20,588 nt of DNA from Candidatus Multiplicimicrobium inquinatum (GTDB taxonomy: Bacteria; Omnitrophota; Omnitrophia; Omnitrophales; Aquincolibacteriaceae): contig DDUN01000081.1 in NCBI GenBank assembly GCA_002344825.1, positions 30,251-50,838 of the forward strand, in the 5' to 3' direction. The notes beneath the pieces are model-generated. The model did not search any database. It saw only the letters and a program-made list of their open reading frames with translations, and was not told where the DNA came from. Below are positions 7,899 to 15,631 of the stretch, piece after piece (the first letter of the stretch is position 1; every line of letters begins with the position of its first letter). The position numbers and the translations under genes are program-made.

Positions 7899-8349
7899 GG
7901 TTTTCGCGGAACAAGCGGTTGTGAAGCGGGTGATTGACGGAGATACGGTTGTTTTGGCGGATGAGACCCGCGTGCGTTTAATCGGAATTGACGCGCCGGA
8001 AATTGAAAACCGCGATTATGCCCGCCGCGGAGAGCCGTACGGCGAAAAATCCAAACAGCTTTTAAAAAAATGGGTTGAGGGTGAGTCAGTTGATTTGCGT
8101 GATGGTCCCGAAAAGGAAGATCGTTATCACCGCCGATTAGCTTATCTTTATTTAGAAAACGATTTTTTTGTGAATCTTGAGCTGGTTGAAGTCGGTGCGG
8201 CGGAAGCCTACCGCAAATTTCCGCATCCGTTCCAGCGTGATTTTTTTGCGGCGGAAAAACGCGCACGGGATCAAAAACTCGGCATTTGGGGCGTTGAAAA
8301 GAAGGTGAGAAATTGGTGGGAAAGATTATGGGGAATTCAGCCCCAATGA
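7834..8349 (+). CDS. Secreted thermonuclease (SNase-fold) family nuclease
   Basis: The 171-residue product starts with a signal peptide: positive MLKKN, a hydrophobic core, and probable cleavage near FAE at 24-26. One staphylococcal-nuclease domain follows. RVIDGDTVVL supplies the first metal-binding Asp, RVRLIGIDAPE matches the catalytic Arg (SNase R35), second Asp and Glu (E43), and DRYHRRLAYLYL matches the R87 region. These residues are intact, so a calcium-dependent nuclease acting in the periplasm or outside the cell is expected. A weak SD-like GGAAG lies just before the ATG. The hydrophobic core of the signal peptide is encoded by GTCT heptads, so it may have come from a repeat. It sits 30 bases after mutL, and its stop overlaps a start of the next gene. 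A role in mismatch repair is unlikely because of the export signal. Confidence 0.9.
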   Translation: MLKKNIATFILVFSLQSLVCCLVFAEQAVVKRVIDGDTVVLADETRVRLIGIDAPEIENRDYARRGEPYGEKSKQLLKKWVEGESVDLRDGPEKEDRYHRRLAYLYLENDFFVNLELVEVGAAEAYRKFPHPFQRDFFAAEKRARDQKLGIWGVEKKVRNWWERLWGIQPQ

Positions 8350-9467
8350 AGCGCGAGCAAGCAAAGCGTGGGAAATGGGATGCTGTGATTGTCGGCGCGG
8401 GTATTGCCGGTTTGGGCGTGGCGCGCGCGCTCGTTTTGAAGAGAAAAAAAGTATTGGTTTTAGAGAAAAAGGTGAGCGGAGTATCAACTCTGAATGCCTC
8501 CGGAATCCTTGACCCTTTTGTGGATCTTGATTTTCGTCCCTCTGTTTTGCGCATAACGATTCCTGCGCTCAAGAAATACGGCGGGTGGATTAATCAGATT
8601 GAAAACGAAACCGGCTTTTCAACGGGTTATGAGAAACGAGCTTTACTTTATACCGCTTTTTCGAAAGCAGAAGAAGTTAAATTGAAACGATTTCTTCATA
8701 TTCGCGGCGTCCGGAAAATCATGCGTGTGAAATGGCTCGGACGCGGAGAAATTTTGCGGCTTGAGCCGGGTGTTGACTCGCAGGTTCGTGGGGGACTTTT
8801 TTTGCCGGAAGTGGCGCGTGTGCTGCCCGCAAAATTAGCGAAGGTTTTACGGGCCTGGCTGATTAAACAGGGCGTGGTGTTCAGAACCATTACTGCGTCA
8901 CCGCGCTTAATAACCCAAGAAAATCGGACTCTAGGAATCAGGGTCGGAAGCCGTTCTTTTAGGGCGGAGACGGTAGTTGGTTGTTTAGGTGCCTGGGCCT
9001 GTGTTGAAGAAAAGAAAACCGGTTTGCACCAGCCTGTTCAAGCGGTTCGCGGACAGCTTGCGGTGTATCGCCGCAATAAGCCCTTGAAAGTTCTTTTGCA
9101 TACTGCCGACGGAGGCTATCTCATACCGTGGGTGCCCGGACGTATTTTAGCGGGCTCGACTGTGGAGAAAAATCAGTTTCAAGCGGTTACGGAAAAGCAG
9201 GGGATGCGTCAGATTCACCGGCATGCCGTCAAAATGCTGCCTGAGTTGGCTGACTCAAATCCGGTGAAGTTTTGGTCCGGGATTCGTCCGAAAAGTTTGT
9301 CGGGAAGTCCGCGAATTGGAAAAACAGCGGTCTCAGGTTATTATGTGGCCAATGGTTATTATCGATGCGGTATTTTGGTGGGAGTTTATGCCGGAGAGTT
9401 GTTGGCACGTTTGATACTGACGGGAAAAACCCCGGTTGAATTGCAGCCATTTAAAGTGAAATTATAG
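8346..9467 (+). CDS. FAD-dependent oxidoreductase, DAO / glycine oxidase (ThiO)-like
   Basis: The product is about 373 residues. Near the N-terminus it has the FAD-binding beta-alpha-beta pattern DAVIVGAGIAGLGVARAL, followed by VLVLEKK. Near the C-terminus it has FWSGIRPKSLSGSPRIGK, then YYVANGYYRCGILVGVYAGE. This is the DAO-family layout and resembles ThiO-like glycine oxidases, where the last block reads ATGHYRNGILLAP. Such enzymes oxidise the C-N bond of amino acids or amines with FAD. The substrate cannot be told from sequence, and no thiamine genes are nearby to support ThiO itself. ATG 8346 overlaps the nuclease stop (ATGA) and is preferred. In-frame ATG 8328 has a GGGAAAG close upstream and is a fair alternative adding six residues. 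The response regulator follows after 19 bases. Confidence 0.75.
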   Translation: MKREQAKRGKWDAVIVGAGIAGLGVARALVLKRKKVLVLEKKVSGVSTLNASGILDPFVDLDFRPSVLRITIPALKKYGGWINQIENETGFSTGYEKRALLYTAFSKAEEVKLKRFLHIRGVRKIMRVKWLGRGEILRLEPGVDSQVRGGLFLPEVARVLPAKLAKVLRAWLIKQGVVFRTITASPRLITQENRTLGIRVGSRSFRAETVVGCLGAWACVEEKKTGLHQPVQAVRGQLAVYRRNKPLKVLLHTADGGYLIPWVPGRILAGSTVEKNQFQAVTEKQGMRQIHRHAVKMLPELADSNPVKFWSGIRPKSLSGSPRIGKTAVSGYYVANGYYRCGILVGVYAGELLARLILTGKTPVELQPFKVKL

Positions 9468-9486
9468 AAATCATAAAGGAGTCATC

Positions 9487-10161
9487 ATGAAGGTATTAAT
9501 TGTCGAAGATGAGTTGAAAATGTCGAGTTTTCTTGAACGCGGATTGAAAGAAGAAGGCTATGAAGTTACCGTCGCCGCAGATGGAGCGCGAGGATGGCAG
9601 TTGGCTTCGGAAGCGCATTATGACTTGTTTATTTTAGACTGGATGGTACCGCAAATTTCTGGGGTTGAGCTTTGCCGGAAAATCCGTGAATTGGGCGTGA
9701 AAGTTCCTGTCATTTTGCTTACCGCGAAAGACTCAACCGAAGATAAGGTTTCGGGGCTTGACGCCGGCGCGGATGATTACGTGACAAAGCCGTTCAGTCT
9801 CGAGGAGCTTTTGGCGCGTATTCGTGCTCTTATGCGCCGTCCCGCGAAAGTGCAGGAAGATACGCATTTGGAATCCGGCAAACTCAAGCTTGATCTTTTG
9901 CGCCGCCATGTTTATATCGGCTCGGAGAAAGTGACGCTGTCCCAGAAGGAATTTAAACTGCTTGAGTTTTTACTGAGAAATAAGGAAAACCCTGTTTCCC
10001 GAACTCAGATTGCGGAACAAGTGTGGGATTTACAGTTTGATCCGATGAGTAACACGATTGACGTGTATGTAAACTTTTTACGCAAAAAAGTAGACCCTGC
10101 TAAATCAGGTTGCCGGATTGAGACTGTGCGTGGGATTGGCTATCGCCTCGTTGATGCGTAA
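9487..10161 (+). CDS. OmpR/PhoB-family response regulator
   Basis: This 224-residue transcriptional regulator begins with a receiver domain (about 1-115). The acidic pocket includes E7/D8, the phosphoacceptor is D51 (LFILDWMVP), the switch Thr is in VILLTAKD, and the conserved Lys is in YVTKPF. The C-terminal winged-helix DNA-binding domain (about 128-222) ends with the typical IDVYVNFLRKKVDP and ETVRGIGYRLV. It has the best SD of the plus-strand genes (AAAGGAG, 6 bases before ATG). The cognate kinase lies 98 bases downstream, across a stem-loop and possible promoter. The regulon is unknown. The overall make-up resembles CusR/ArlR-like regulators, but that does not identify a signal. Confidence 0.93.
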   Translation: MKVLIVEDELKMSSFLERGLKEEGYEVTVAADGARGWQLASEAHYDLFILDWMVPQISGVELCRKIRELGVKVPVILLTAKDSTEDKVSGLDAGADDYVTKPFSLEELLARIRALMRRPAKVQEDTHLESGKLKLDLLRRHVYIGSEKVTLSQKEFKLLEFLLRNKENPVSRTQIAEQVWDLQFDPMSNTIDVYVNFLRKKVDPAKSGCRIETVRGIGYRLVDA

Positions 10162-10165
10162 GCGG

Positions 10166-10224
10166 AATGCTGGCTGTTTTATTTTCCTCTGGGCTTTTAG
10201 CCCGACCGGCATTTGAACTTTTTT
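10166..10224 (+). terminator. Terminator-like or attenuator stem-loop between regulator and kinase
   Basis: Outer arms AATGCTGG (10166-10173) and CCGGCATT (10206-10213) pair over 8 bp with one G-U. An inner 5-bp hairpin (10191-10195 with 10199-10203) sits inside. A run of six Ts begins 5 bases after the outer stem. It could lower read-through from the regulator into the kinase. The gap before the T-run makes it weaker than a classical terminator. Confidence 0.35.
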
Positions 10225-10250
10225 GACCACCCAAGCTTTAACATGAAAAT
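10223..10250 (+). promoter_or_regulatory. Possible promoter for the histidine kinase
   Basis: TTGACC (10223-10228, 5/6 to the -35 consensus) and GAAAAT (10245-10250, 4/6) are 16 bases apart. Transcription would start about 2-3 bases before the kinase ATG at 10260. No SD is present there, so the kinase mRNA may be nearly leaderless. The -35 overlaps the T-run of the preceding stem-loop. Confidence 0.3.
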
Positions 10251-10259
10251 AAGCGCACG

Positions 10260-11756
10260 ATGCTAAAACTTCAATCGGTTAAAGTTCGGCTGACTCTCTG
10301 GTATGCGCTCGTCCTGAGCGTTTTTCTCGCCATTTTTTCATTTATGATGTACGCCGAGCTTGCACGGGCACTTTATCATGACGCAGAAAAGAACTTAGCC
10401 TGGTCCGTCCAGAAAGTGGATGAGGCTCTTCAGACGAAACTCAAGAAGCAAACCAAATTGCTGCAGTCGCTGACTCGAAGCCCCCAGGAGTCACTTAAAC
10501 CGTTTCCGCCTGAAACGGAGAAAATCATCAAAGAAGTGATTTTGGAATGGGAAAGGCAGGAGTTGTTTCTGGCGCGAAGCCAGCATACTCTTCGTGTTGT
10601 TGATCTCAGCCGTCAGGATATTGTTTCCAATCTTAAAGAATGGGAAAAAGAGATTATTTTTCCTAATTTTGAACGTGATTCTTACTTTATGGAATCCGGA
10701 GCGTCTTATCAGACAATTCATTTCAAAAATAAACCTTTCCGTCTTTATTACAAAATGCTGCGGGTGGGCGGGTATCCGGTCGCGGTCATTCAGTCCGCGT
10801 ATGCTCTCCATGAAACTGAAAAAACTTTAAAGCAGCTTGGAAGCATGATCGCGATCGGAATCCCCTTGGCGGTGCTTTGCGCTTGCTTCGCAGGGTGGTT
10901 TTTAGCGCGGCGATTTTTTAAGCCCGTGGACAGCATGACCCGTGAAGCCAAGCAGATTACCGCGGCGCATTTGGACAGCCGCTTGCCGCGGACTTATATG
11001 GGGGATGAAATTGACCGGCTCGCGGAAACTTTAAATGAAATGATTGACCGTTTAGAGCATTCCACGCGCGCCATGCGTGAATTCAGTTCCGATGTTTCCC
11101 ATGAGCTCAAAACCCCGCTCGCGATTATTCGCGGAGAGCTGGACTTAGCTTCACGCAAGACAAGGTCGCGGGAAGAGATTGATAAAATGCTTTTAGTGAT
11201 CAGTGAGGAAACGGATGAAATGATTCGTCTTGTGAATGACTTAATGATTTTGGTTCGCAGCGACGCAAGGCAGCTGCGTTTGGATAAACAGCACTTGCAT
11301 CTCTTAGAAGTGCTTGAGCCCCTGGTCGATCGTTTTCAAGAACGATCGCGGCAAAAGGGAATTCGGTTAATTTGGAATCCTTCGGGCAACGCAGTGATTG
11401 AAGCCGATGAAGGCCATTTTAAGCGTGTAATGAATAACCTTGTGGATAATGCGCTAAAATTTACTGATTCAGGCGGAGAAGTCACGGTTTCCGCATCAAC
11501 CCAAAATGAGATGGTCATTATCGAAGTGAAAGATTCCGGTATCGGCATTACGTCCGAAAATCAACCGAAGATTTTTATGCGGTTTTTTCGGGATGAAAAA
11601 GCCCGTTCACGCGAAGGTTCCGGGCTGGGTTTGAGCATTGTCAAGGCGATATGCGACGCGCATGCCTGGCAAATCGGACTTGAGAGTATCCCTGGGCAAG
11701 GAACTTTAATACGCATTTTTATACCCGCGTCGGAAGTCGGCGCGGAAAGTGAATGA
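10260..11756 (+). CDS. HAMP-domain sensor histidine kinase
   Basis: The 498-residue protein has a first membrane segment at about 10-32 and an extracytoplasmic sensing region of about 150 residues with no recognised fold. A second membrane segment (194-216) and a HAMP linker (about 217-268) follow. The HisKA dimerisation domain carries the phosphoacceptor H281 in DVSHELKTPLAII. The HATPase domain has NNLVDNALKF (N box), DSGIGI (G1) and the FRDEKARSREGSGLGLSIV block (F/G2). All catalytic motifs are intact, so it should phosphorylate the regulator encoded just upstream. The architecture is that of the OmpR-partner kinases (CusS/ArlS type); the signal is unknown. No SD precedes ATG 10260, and an out-of-frame ATG at 10243 leads nowhere. 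Confidence 0.92.
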   Translation: MLKLQSVKVRLTLWYALVLSVFLAIFSFMMYAELARALYHDAEKNLAWSVQKVDEALQTKLKKQTKLLQSLTRSPQESLKPFPPETEKIIKEVILEWERQELFLARSQHTLRVVDLSRQDIVSNLKEWEKEIIFPNFERDSYFMESGASYQTIHFKNKPFRLYYKMLRVGGYPVAVIQSAYALHETEKTLKQLGSMIAIGIPLAVLCACFAGWFLARRFFKPVDSMTREAKQITAAHLDSRLPRTYMGDEIDRLAETLNEMIDRLEHSTRAMREFSSDVSHELKTPLAIIRGELDLASRKTRSREEIDKMLLVISEETDEMIRLVNDLMILVRSDARQLRLDKQHLHLLEVLEPLVDRFQERSRQKGIRLIWNPSGNAVIEADEGHFKRVMNNLVDNALKFTDSGGEVTVSASTQNEMVIIEVKDSGIGITSENQPKIFMRFFRDEKARSREGSGLGLSIVKAICDAHAWQIGLESIPGQGTLIRIFIPASEVGAESE

Positions 11757-11784
11757 CAGAGCTAACTTTTTTTAAAATTGGGCC

Positions 11785-11790
11785 GATACT
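11785..11790 (+). promoter_or_regulatory. -10-like element in front of the 118-aa gene
   Basis: GATACT lies exactly 6 bases before ATG 11797, so the expected transcription start is the A of the start codon. No SD and no good -35 are seen. It is listed as one of several -10-at-ATG arrangements in this window. Confidence 0.28.
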
Positions 11791-11796
11791 TCTCTT

Positions 11797-12153
11797 ATGG
11801 AAAAAATACAATCCCAGCTGATTAAACCTTTTGTTGAGAAAATGGAAAAAGAGTGGCAGGCTCTTTACGATAAAATCTCCATGGAGAAGTCGCAAGAATC
11901 CGAAAAGCTTCGTCCGGAAGTGGAAAACCACTTGTCGCAAATCAAAAAGATTTTGAAAAGCGGAGGCGTTCCCGTGGATTTGAAGTTTTCGAGGGAGGAA
12001 ACCATCCATGACTTTGTCCGCCAATCCAAGATGAGCTTGCGCACCGCTGAGAGACGTTGGCAGCGCCATCTGGTTTCAACTGAAAGAGTTAAAACTCGTG
12101 CTTTGAATCATTCGGCCAAGTTTCCGGGCTCTTCGACCTCAATAAAAAACTAA
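11797..12153 (+). CDS. Hypothetical 118-aa charged helical protein
   Basis: I do not recognise this family. The product is rich in Lys, Glu, Ser and Arg and is predicted to be mostly helical. Residues 1-60 show a coiled-coil-like charge pattern (KPFVEKMEKEWQALYDKI, then VENHLSQIKKILKSGG). A second helical block (about 70-100) reads EETIHDFVRQSKMSLRTAER. The C-terminal 20 residues look disordered. There is no signal peptide or membrane segment, so it is probably cytoplasmic. The frame is clean and codon use matches its neighbours. It starts 40 bases after the kinase without an SD, and it is followed by a 179-base spacer with its own promoter-like sequence, so it may be the last gene of the kinase unit. 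A helix-turn-helix in the second block is possible but cannot be claimed. Confidence 0.6.
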   Translation: MEKIQSQLIKPFVEKMEKEWQALYDKISMEKSQESEKLRPEVENHLSQIKKILKSGGVPVDLKFSREETIHDFVRQSKMSLRTAERRWQRHLVSTERVKTRALNHSAKFPGSSTSIKN

Positions 12154-12199
12154 AATCAAGCATTTTTTTTCAGAGCTTTATTTTCGGACCTCTTTTTAC

Positions 12200-12227
12200 T
12201 TGCCAATCTGACGCTTCTTCGTAAGAT
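12200..12227 (+). promoter_or_regulatory. Sigma70-like promoter for the ATPase gene
   Basis: TTGCCA (12200-12205) and TAAGAT (12222-12227) are spaced by 16 bases. Transcription starting near 12234 would give a leader of about 100 bases that includes the SD-masking hairpin at 12292-12323. The rest of the 12154-12332 spacer is pyrimidine-rich, with long T-runs on the plus strand and no open frame worth reporting. Confidence 0.4.
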
Positions 12228-12291
12228 AACCCTCAAGGTCGGCTGTTTTTTCTGTTATTTTCTTTTTTTACACCTTTTTTACCGAAAGCCG

Positions 12292-12323
12292 TCCTCCCTT
12301 TATCACTTTTTTTGAGGGAAGGA
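12292..12323 (+). promoter_or_regulatory. Hairpin masking the Shine-Dalgarno of the ATPase gene
   Basis: TCCTCCCT at 12292-12299 is complementary to AGGGAAGGA at 12315-12323, giving 8 bp with one bulged A and a T-rich loop of 15 bases. The right arm is the SD itself, 9 bases before ATG 12333. When folded, the ribosome site would be covered, so translation could respond to temperature, a protein or an RNA. The pairing is seen in the sequence; regulation is inferred. Confidence 0.42.
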
Positions 12324-12332
12324 TATTTATTC

Positions 12333-14009
12333 ATGACGGTTTTAAACCGGGATCAAATTAGCGCTCGAATGTTAAAACGCGCCGAAGACTTTGAGCGCGG
12401 CTACCGCCAAAACTTGGCCTTACTCGGAAGAGCCGGACTTGGCAAGACAAAGCTCATCACCCGATTTACGGAATCAATTCGTTCCCGCGAATCTTCTGTT
12501 TTGACTGTTTTCATTGATTTAGCTCCGGTATCCGCAAATCAAATCACTTTCTATTGGATTCGATGCCTTCTTTCAGCGGCGCTCACTTTACCCGATTCAT
12601 CTTTAGAAACTCTGCTGGATGCCGCTGATGCGCAGATTCCCAAAACAGCTAAGGCCGCACGGCACATTTTAAAGCTGCATAAACAGGGCAATGCCGCTAT
12701 GGCCGTGCGTGAAATTTTTGCCCTAAGCGGACAATTGGCCGAAGAGACCGCGCGTAAAATCATTTTGATTTTAGATGAGTTTTTGGGACTTGAAAAATTC
12801 GCTGTACACGATGTTTACTCCATTTTTGGAAACCGCATGATGATGGAAAAAGAGGTTTTGTTTATTGTCACAAGTTCGGACTCCCGCAAATCACGGACGA
12901 TTTTTTCGGAGAAGCTTTCGCTGCTTTTTAGCAACTTTGAGACGATGGATTTACAGTCGTTCGGTTTTAAGGAAATGAACGCGAATATTGATGCCCGCGC
13001 CTGCGCGTCCTATCTTTCTTTGCCCGCCCGCCGCTTTTTGTTCCGTTTGACGGATGGCGACCCGCGTTATTTGGATGCTTTGCTGCGCGCCCTGGATGAT
13101 TTGGTTTGCATGGATCCCAAGAGGCAGTTGGGGATCGCGCCCTTGTTTGAAACGGTGATGCGCGAGGCGCTTGAGCCGGATGGACGTATTTCGCTTTTAT
13201 TTCAAAAAAGAGTTGAGTCTTTGCCGCGGGGATTGCGTGAAAGCCAGCAGACTTTGACGGAAGCGGTAGCGCTGCTCAGTGCCGGACGCGTCAAACCCGG
13301 AGCGTTAGCCGCTGCGCTGGGACTTAAACTTCCGGAAATTAAAAAAATGATTTCACGGATGGAGGATGGGGGCTGGCTGATTTCGGGCGGAGCTTCTTAT
13401 TCTCTGCGTGATTCACTTTTTCGATTTTGGGCGCATGAGGTTCTGCTTCCTGATTGCCAGGGGCAGCTTCTTGATGAAAAATCGCGGAGGAGCAGGTGGA
13501 TGCGTCTTTTGGGAGGCATTTATGAAGCCGGCTGCGAATCCGATTCCGGCAAGATTGCCGCGCAGATGGAAGCTTTGCTGAAACAGTTTCGGCCCGGAAC
13601 CATTCAGCTGGAGGGGCGTAAAATTTACGGAACCCATTTTCAGGAAATTTCCTGGTCAGCCGTTACGGAAGGGGTTTGGCTTGTGCGCGGAACCGCTTCC
13701 AAAGAGAGCCATTTTTATTTAGCGTCGTCACGGGAACTGACAGAAAGTGACGTTGAAGAATTTAGGGCTGTTTCCGGCCGCCAAAAGAAGCGTGTTCACC
13801 GGGTTTTGGTTGCCGCGAGCGGAATAGAACAAAATGCCAAACTTTTGGCGCAACAGTATAAAATGGATATATGGGATTTGAGGTTTTTTAACCTCTTGCT
13901 TGATTTCCATGGCCTTGCCAAGAGTATTATGGAGAAACGTAATTCCCTGTGGGATCACGAGGGAGCTTGGGTGGGCGCTGAGGGGTTATTCAGCTCAGTT
14001 ACAAAATAA
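12333..14009 (+). CDS. STAND-like AAA ATPase with degenerate nuclease-fold C-terminus
   Basis: The 558-residue product opens with a P-loop ATPase domain. Walker A is GRAGLGKT at 32-39 and Walker B is KIILILDEF with D148/E149. FIVTSSDSRKS follows as a sensor-like strand, then RLTDGDPRYLDALL, as in the archaeal-type ATPase_2 group of STAND NTPases. A winged-helix region (about 300-375) includes LGLKLPEIKKMISRMEDGGW and the family-like SYSLRDSLFRFWAHEVL. The last 120 residues resemble an Mrr-type restriction-endonuclease fold (SHFYLASSRELTESDVEEF, then VLVAASGIEQNAKLLAQQY). The usual acidic-x-Lys pair is replaced around 462-467, so it is probably not catalytic. ATG 12333 is chosen over TTG 12312 because GGGAAGGA lies 9 bases upstream. 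The GAF protein gene follows after 18 bases. Confidence 0.7.
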   Translation: MTVLNRDQISARMLKRAEDFERGYRQNLALLGRAGLGKTKLITRFTESIRSRESSVLTVFIDLAPVSANQITFYWIRCLLSAALTLPDSSLETLLDAADAQIPKTAKAARHILKLHKQGNAAMAVREIFALSGQLAEETARKIILILDEFLGLEKFAVHDVYSIFGNRMMMEKEVLFIVTSSDSRKSRTIFSEKLSLLFSNFETMDLQSFGFKEMNANIDARACASYLSLPARRFLFRLTDGDPRYLDALLRALDDLVCMDPKRQLGIAPLFETVMREALEPDGRISLLFQKRVESLPRGLRESQQTLTEAVALLSAGRVKPGALAAALGLKLPEIKKMISRMEDGGWLISGGASYSLRDSLFRFWAHEVLLPDCQGQLLDEKSRRSRWMRLLGGIYEAGCESDSGKIAAQMEALLKQFRPGTIQLEGRKIYGTHFQEISWSAVTEGVWLVRGTASKESHFYLASSRELTESDVEEFRAVSGRQKKRVHRVLVAASGIEQNAKLLAQQYKMDIWDLRFFNLLLDFHGLAKSIMEKRNSLWDHEGAWVGAEGLFSSVTK

Positions 14010-14027
14010 TGGGATGGTCTTCGTAAG

Positions 14028-15629
14028 ATGAGTCAGAAATTGGCCGCTGCGAAAAAAAATCAAAGTGTTATTGAAAAATACTTATTGACCCACGCTTCGT
14101 GGAATGAAGGTTTCCGCGAATTCGGCCGCTTGATGAATCGGCCTGACTTTTGGATCTATATCGCTCCCGCGTCGTCCGAATCAAAGCTGATTCCGCTCGA
14201 CCGCAAAGGCGCTGCGGCTTCGCTCACAACTCTCAAACAAGATAAAGCTTCTACGGCGCAGTTTCTGAAAAAATTTGCCGATCAATGGCTTGAAAGTTCA
14301 GAAATGCGCAATCCGCTACCCGCTTTTTTTCGGACCAATCGAAGCCGGATGGGGCTGATGCTCGGGTTGAGTCATTTGGGTAATTATAAAGGCTTTATTT
14401 TTCTAACCGAGTTTTCATCCGGAAACGAAAACCGCGTCCGCCGCGAATTGGAGCCGTACCTCAAACCGTTTCAGTTTTTTGCGCAGGCCCACCTTGAAAT
14501 CGCGTATAAAAATTTTGAGCTGAATAATTTTTATGAAACCGTTCATCCGAGGGCTTTGGCGCTTTCGACGATGCATTCCGTTCATCGCGTTATCAGTGCG
14601 TCGCTGCGTCTTAAAGACTTACTTCCGCGCATCGGGCGTCTGAGCGCGCAGATTCTTAAAGCGCAAGGCTGTTCTATTTTGCTCATGGATGCGGACGGAC
14701 AGCATTTAACGCCTTTTTTCGCTTTGGGGACGCACAAAAGGTACGTTCATCATCACCGTGTCCGTGTCGGACGGGGAGTGGAGGGCCGCATTGCTGATAC
14801 CGGTGAATTTCGTCTTTCGTCCAGCTGTATCGGTGTCCCATTTATTGAACATGATGTTGTCGGTGTCATTATGCTTTGGGATAAAGTGGATGGGCAGGCG
14901 TTTACGGCAACGGACCTTGAAATTCTTAAATCGCTCTCCGAGCAGGCCGTGGTCGCGATTAAAAACGCCCAGTTGTATGAGCGCACGGAAGAACTGACGA
15001 TGGGCAGTATTCGCACGATTACCGGCCTTCTTGAACGGCAATTTGGAAAAGACCGCTCGCATCTTGAGCTTGTGGCTGAAATTAGCTTGGAAGTCGGCCG
15101 TCAAATGGGTTTGCGCGGTACGGATATTGTTAATCTTGAGCGCGGAATTTTGCTTTTGGATGCGGGACAGCTTGTTCATCCCGAGTTGACGTTGGAAAAA
15201 AAAGAGCGTTTAAGCAAAAAAGAGTTTCAGGCTTTGCGTTCGCTTCCGATCAAGGCGGCGAATTTACTCAAATCCATTTCATCTCTTAAACCCGCTCTGC
15301 CGATCATTCTTTATCGGCATGAACGTTTTGACGGGCGAGGGTATCCGGAAGGACTCAAAGGCGAACAAATTCCGATCGGAGCCAGAATTGTATCGGTAGT
15401 TGACTCGTTTACGGCGATGCTTTCCAAGCGCCACTACCGCCGTCCCAAGACGGTTCAGGAAGCTTTGCATGAGATGGAAATGCATAAGAACACTCAGTTT
15501 GACCCTCAGGTTGTTGACACTTTCTTGAAAGTTGTGAAGAACGATGCTATTTTAGGCAGAATTCAAAACTTGGCTTTGCGCGCCGGCAGCGAAATTCGTT
15601 TGCCGGTTTCCGCGAAGTCTTTGGAGTAA
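14028..15629 (+). CDS. GAF domain protein with degenerate HD-GYP domain
   Basis: The 533-residue cytoplasmic protein has an N-terminal region (1-170) that may be a divergent GAF/PAS-like sensor. A helical linker and a GAF domain (about 185-325) follow, with GRGVEGRIADTGE and FIEHDVVGVIML. The C-terminal HD-GYP-type domain (about 345-510) keeps HERFDGRGYPEGL at 431-443, IPIGARIVSVVDSF with D459, and FDPQVVDTFL. The signature His-Asp is changed to L377-D378 (LLLDAG), the middle His of HPxxGAEIL is Leu (SLPIKAANLL), and the first His of the HHE triad is Arg (YRHERFDG). Without these metal ligands c-di-GMP hydrolysis is doubtful, and a ligand-sensing or scaffold role is more likely. It sits between the STAND-like ATPase and a tail-anchored mini-protein, closely spaced, suggesting one unit. 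Confidence 0.85.
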   Translation: MSQKLAAAKKNQSVIEKYLLTHASWNEGFREFGRLMNRPDFWIYIAPASSESKLIPLDRKGAAASLTTLKQDKASTAQFLKKFADQWLESSEMRNPLPAFFRTNRSRMGLMLGLSHLGNYKGFIFLTEFSSGNENRVRRELEPYLKPFQFFAQAHLEIAYKNFELNNFYETVHPRALALSTMHSVHRVISASLRLKDLLPRIGRLSAQILKAQGCSILLMDADGQHLTPFFALGTHKRYVHHHRVRVGRGVEGRIADTGEFRLSSSCIGVPFIEHDVVGVIMLWDKVDGQAFTATDLEILKSLSEQAVVAIKNAQLYERTEELTMGSIRTITGLLERQFGKDRSHLELVAEISLEVGRQMGLRGTDIVNLERGILLLDAGQLVHPELTLEKKERLSKKEFQALRSLPIKAANLLKSISSLKPALPIILYRHERFDGRGYPEGLKGEQIPIGARIVSVVDSFTAMLSKRHYRRPKTVQEALHEMEMHKNTQFDPQVVDTFLKVVKNDAILGRIQNLALRAGSEIRLPVSAKSLE

Positions 15630-15631
15630 AA

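Noticed and set aside
8313..8345. Upstream TTG 8313 or ATG 8328 start for the FAD oxidoreductase
   Set aside because: Both would overlap the nuclease more; the ATGA overlap at 8346 matches the mutS/mutL style. ATG 8328 cannot be fully excluded.
7871..8572. 233-aa minus-strand frame over the nuclease and oxidoreductase
   Set aside because: Shadow of two well-recognised plus-strand genes, with low-complexity Arg/Pro composition and no SD.
12216..14029. Identical 12-mer TCTTCGTAAGAT at 12216 and at the GAF gene start (14018)
   Set aside because: Several 12-mer matches are expected by chance in 20 kb; at the second site the would-be -10 overlaps the ATG itself, which makes no sense as its promoter.
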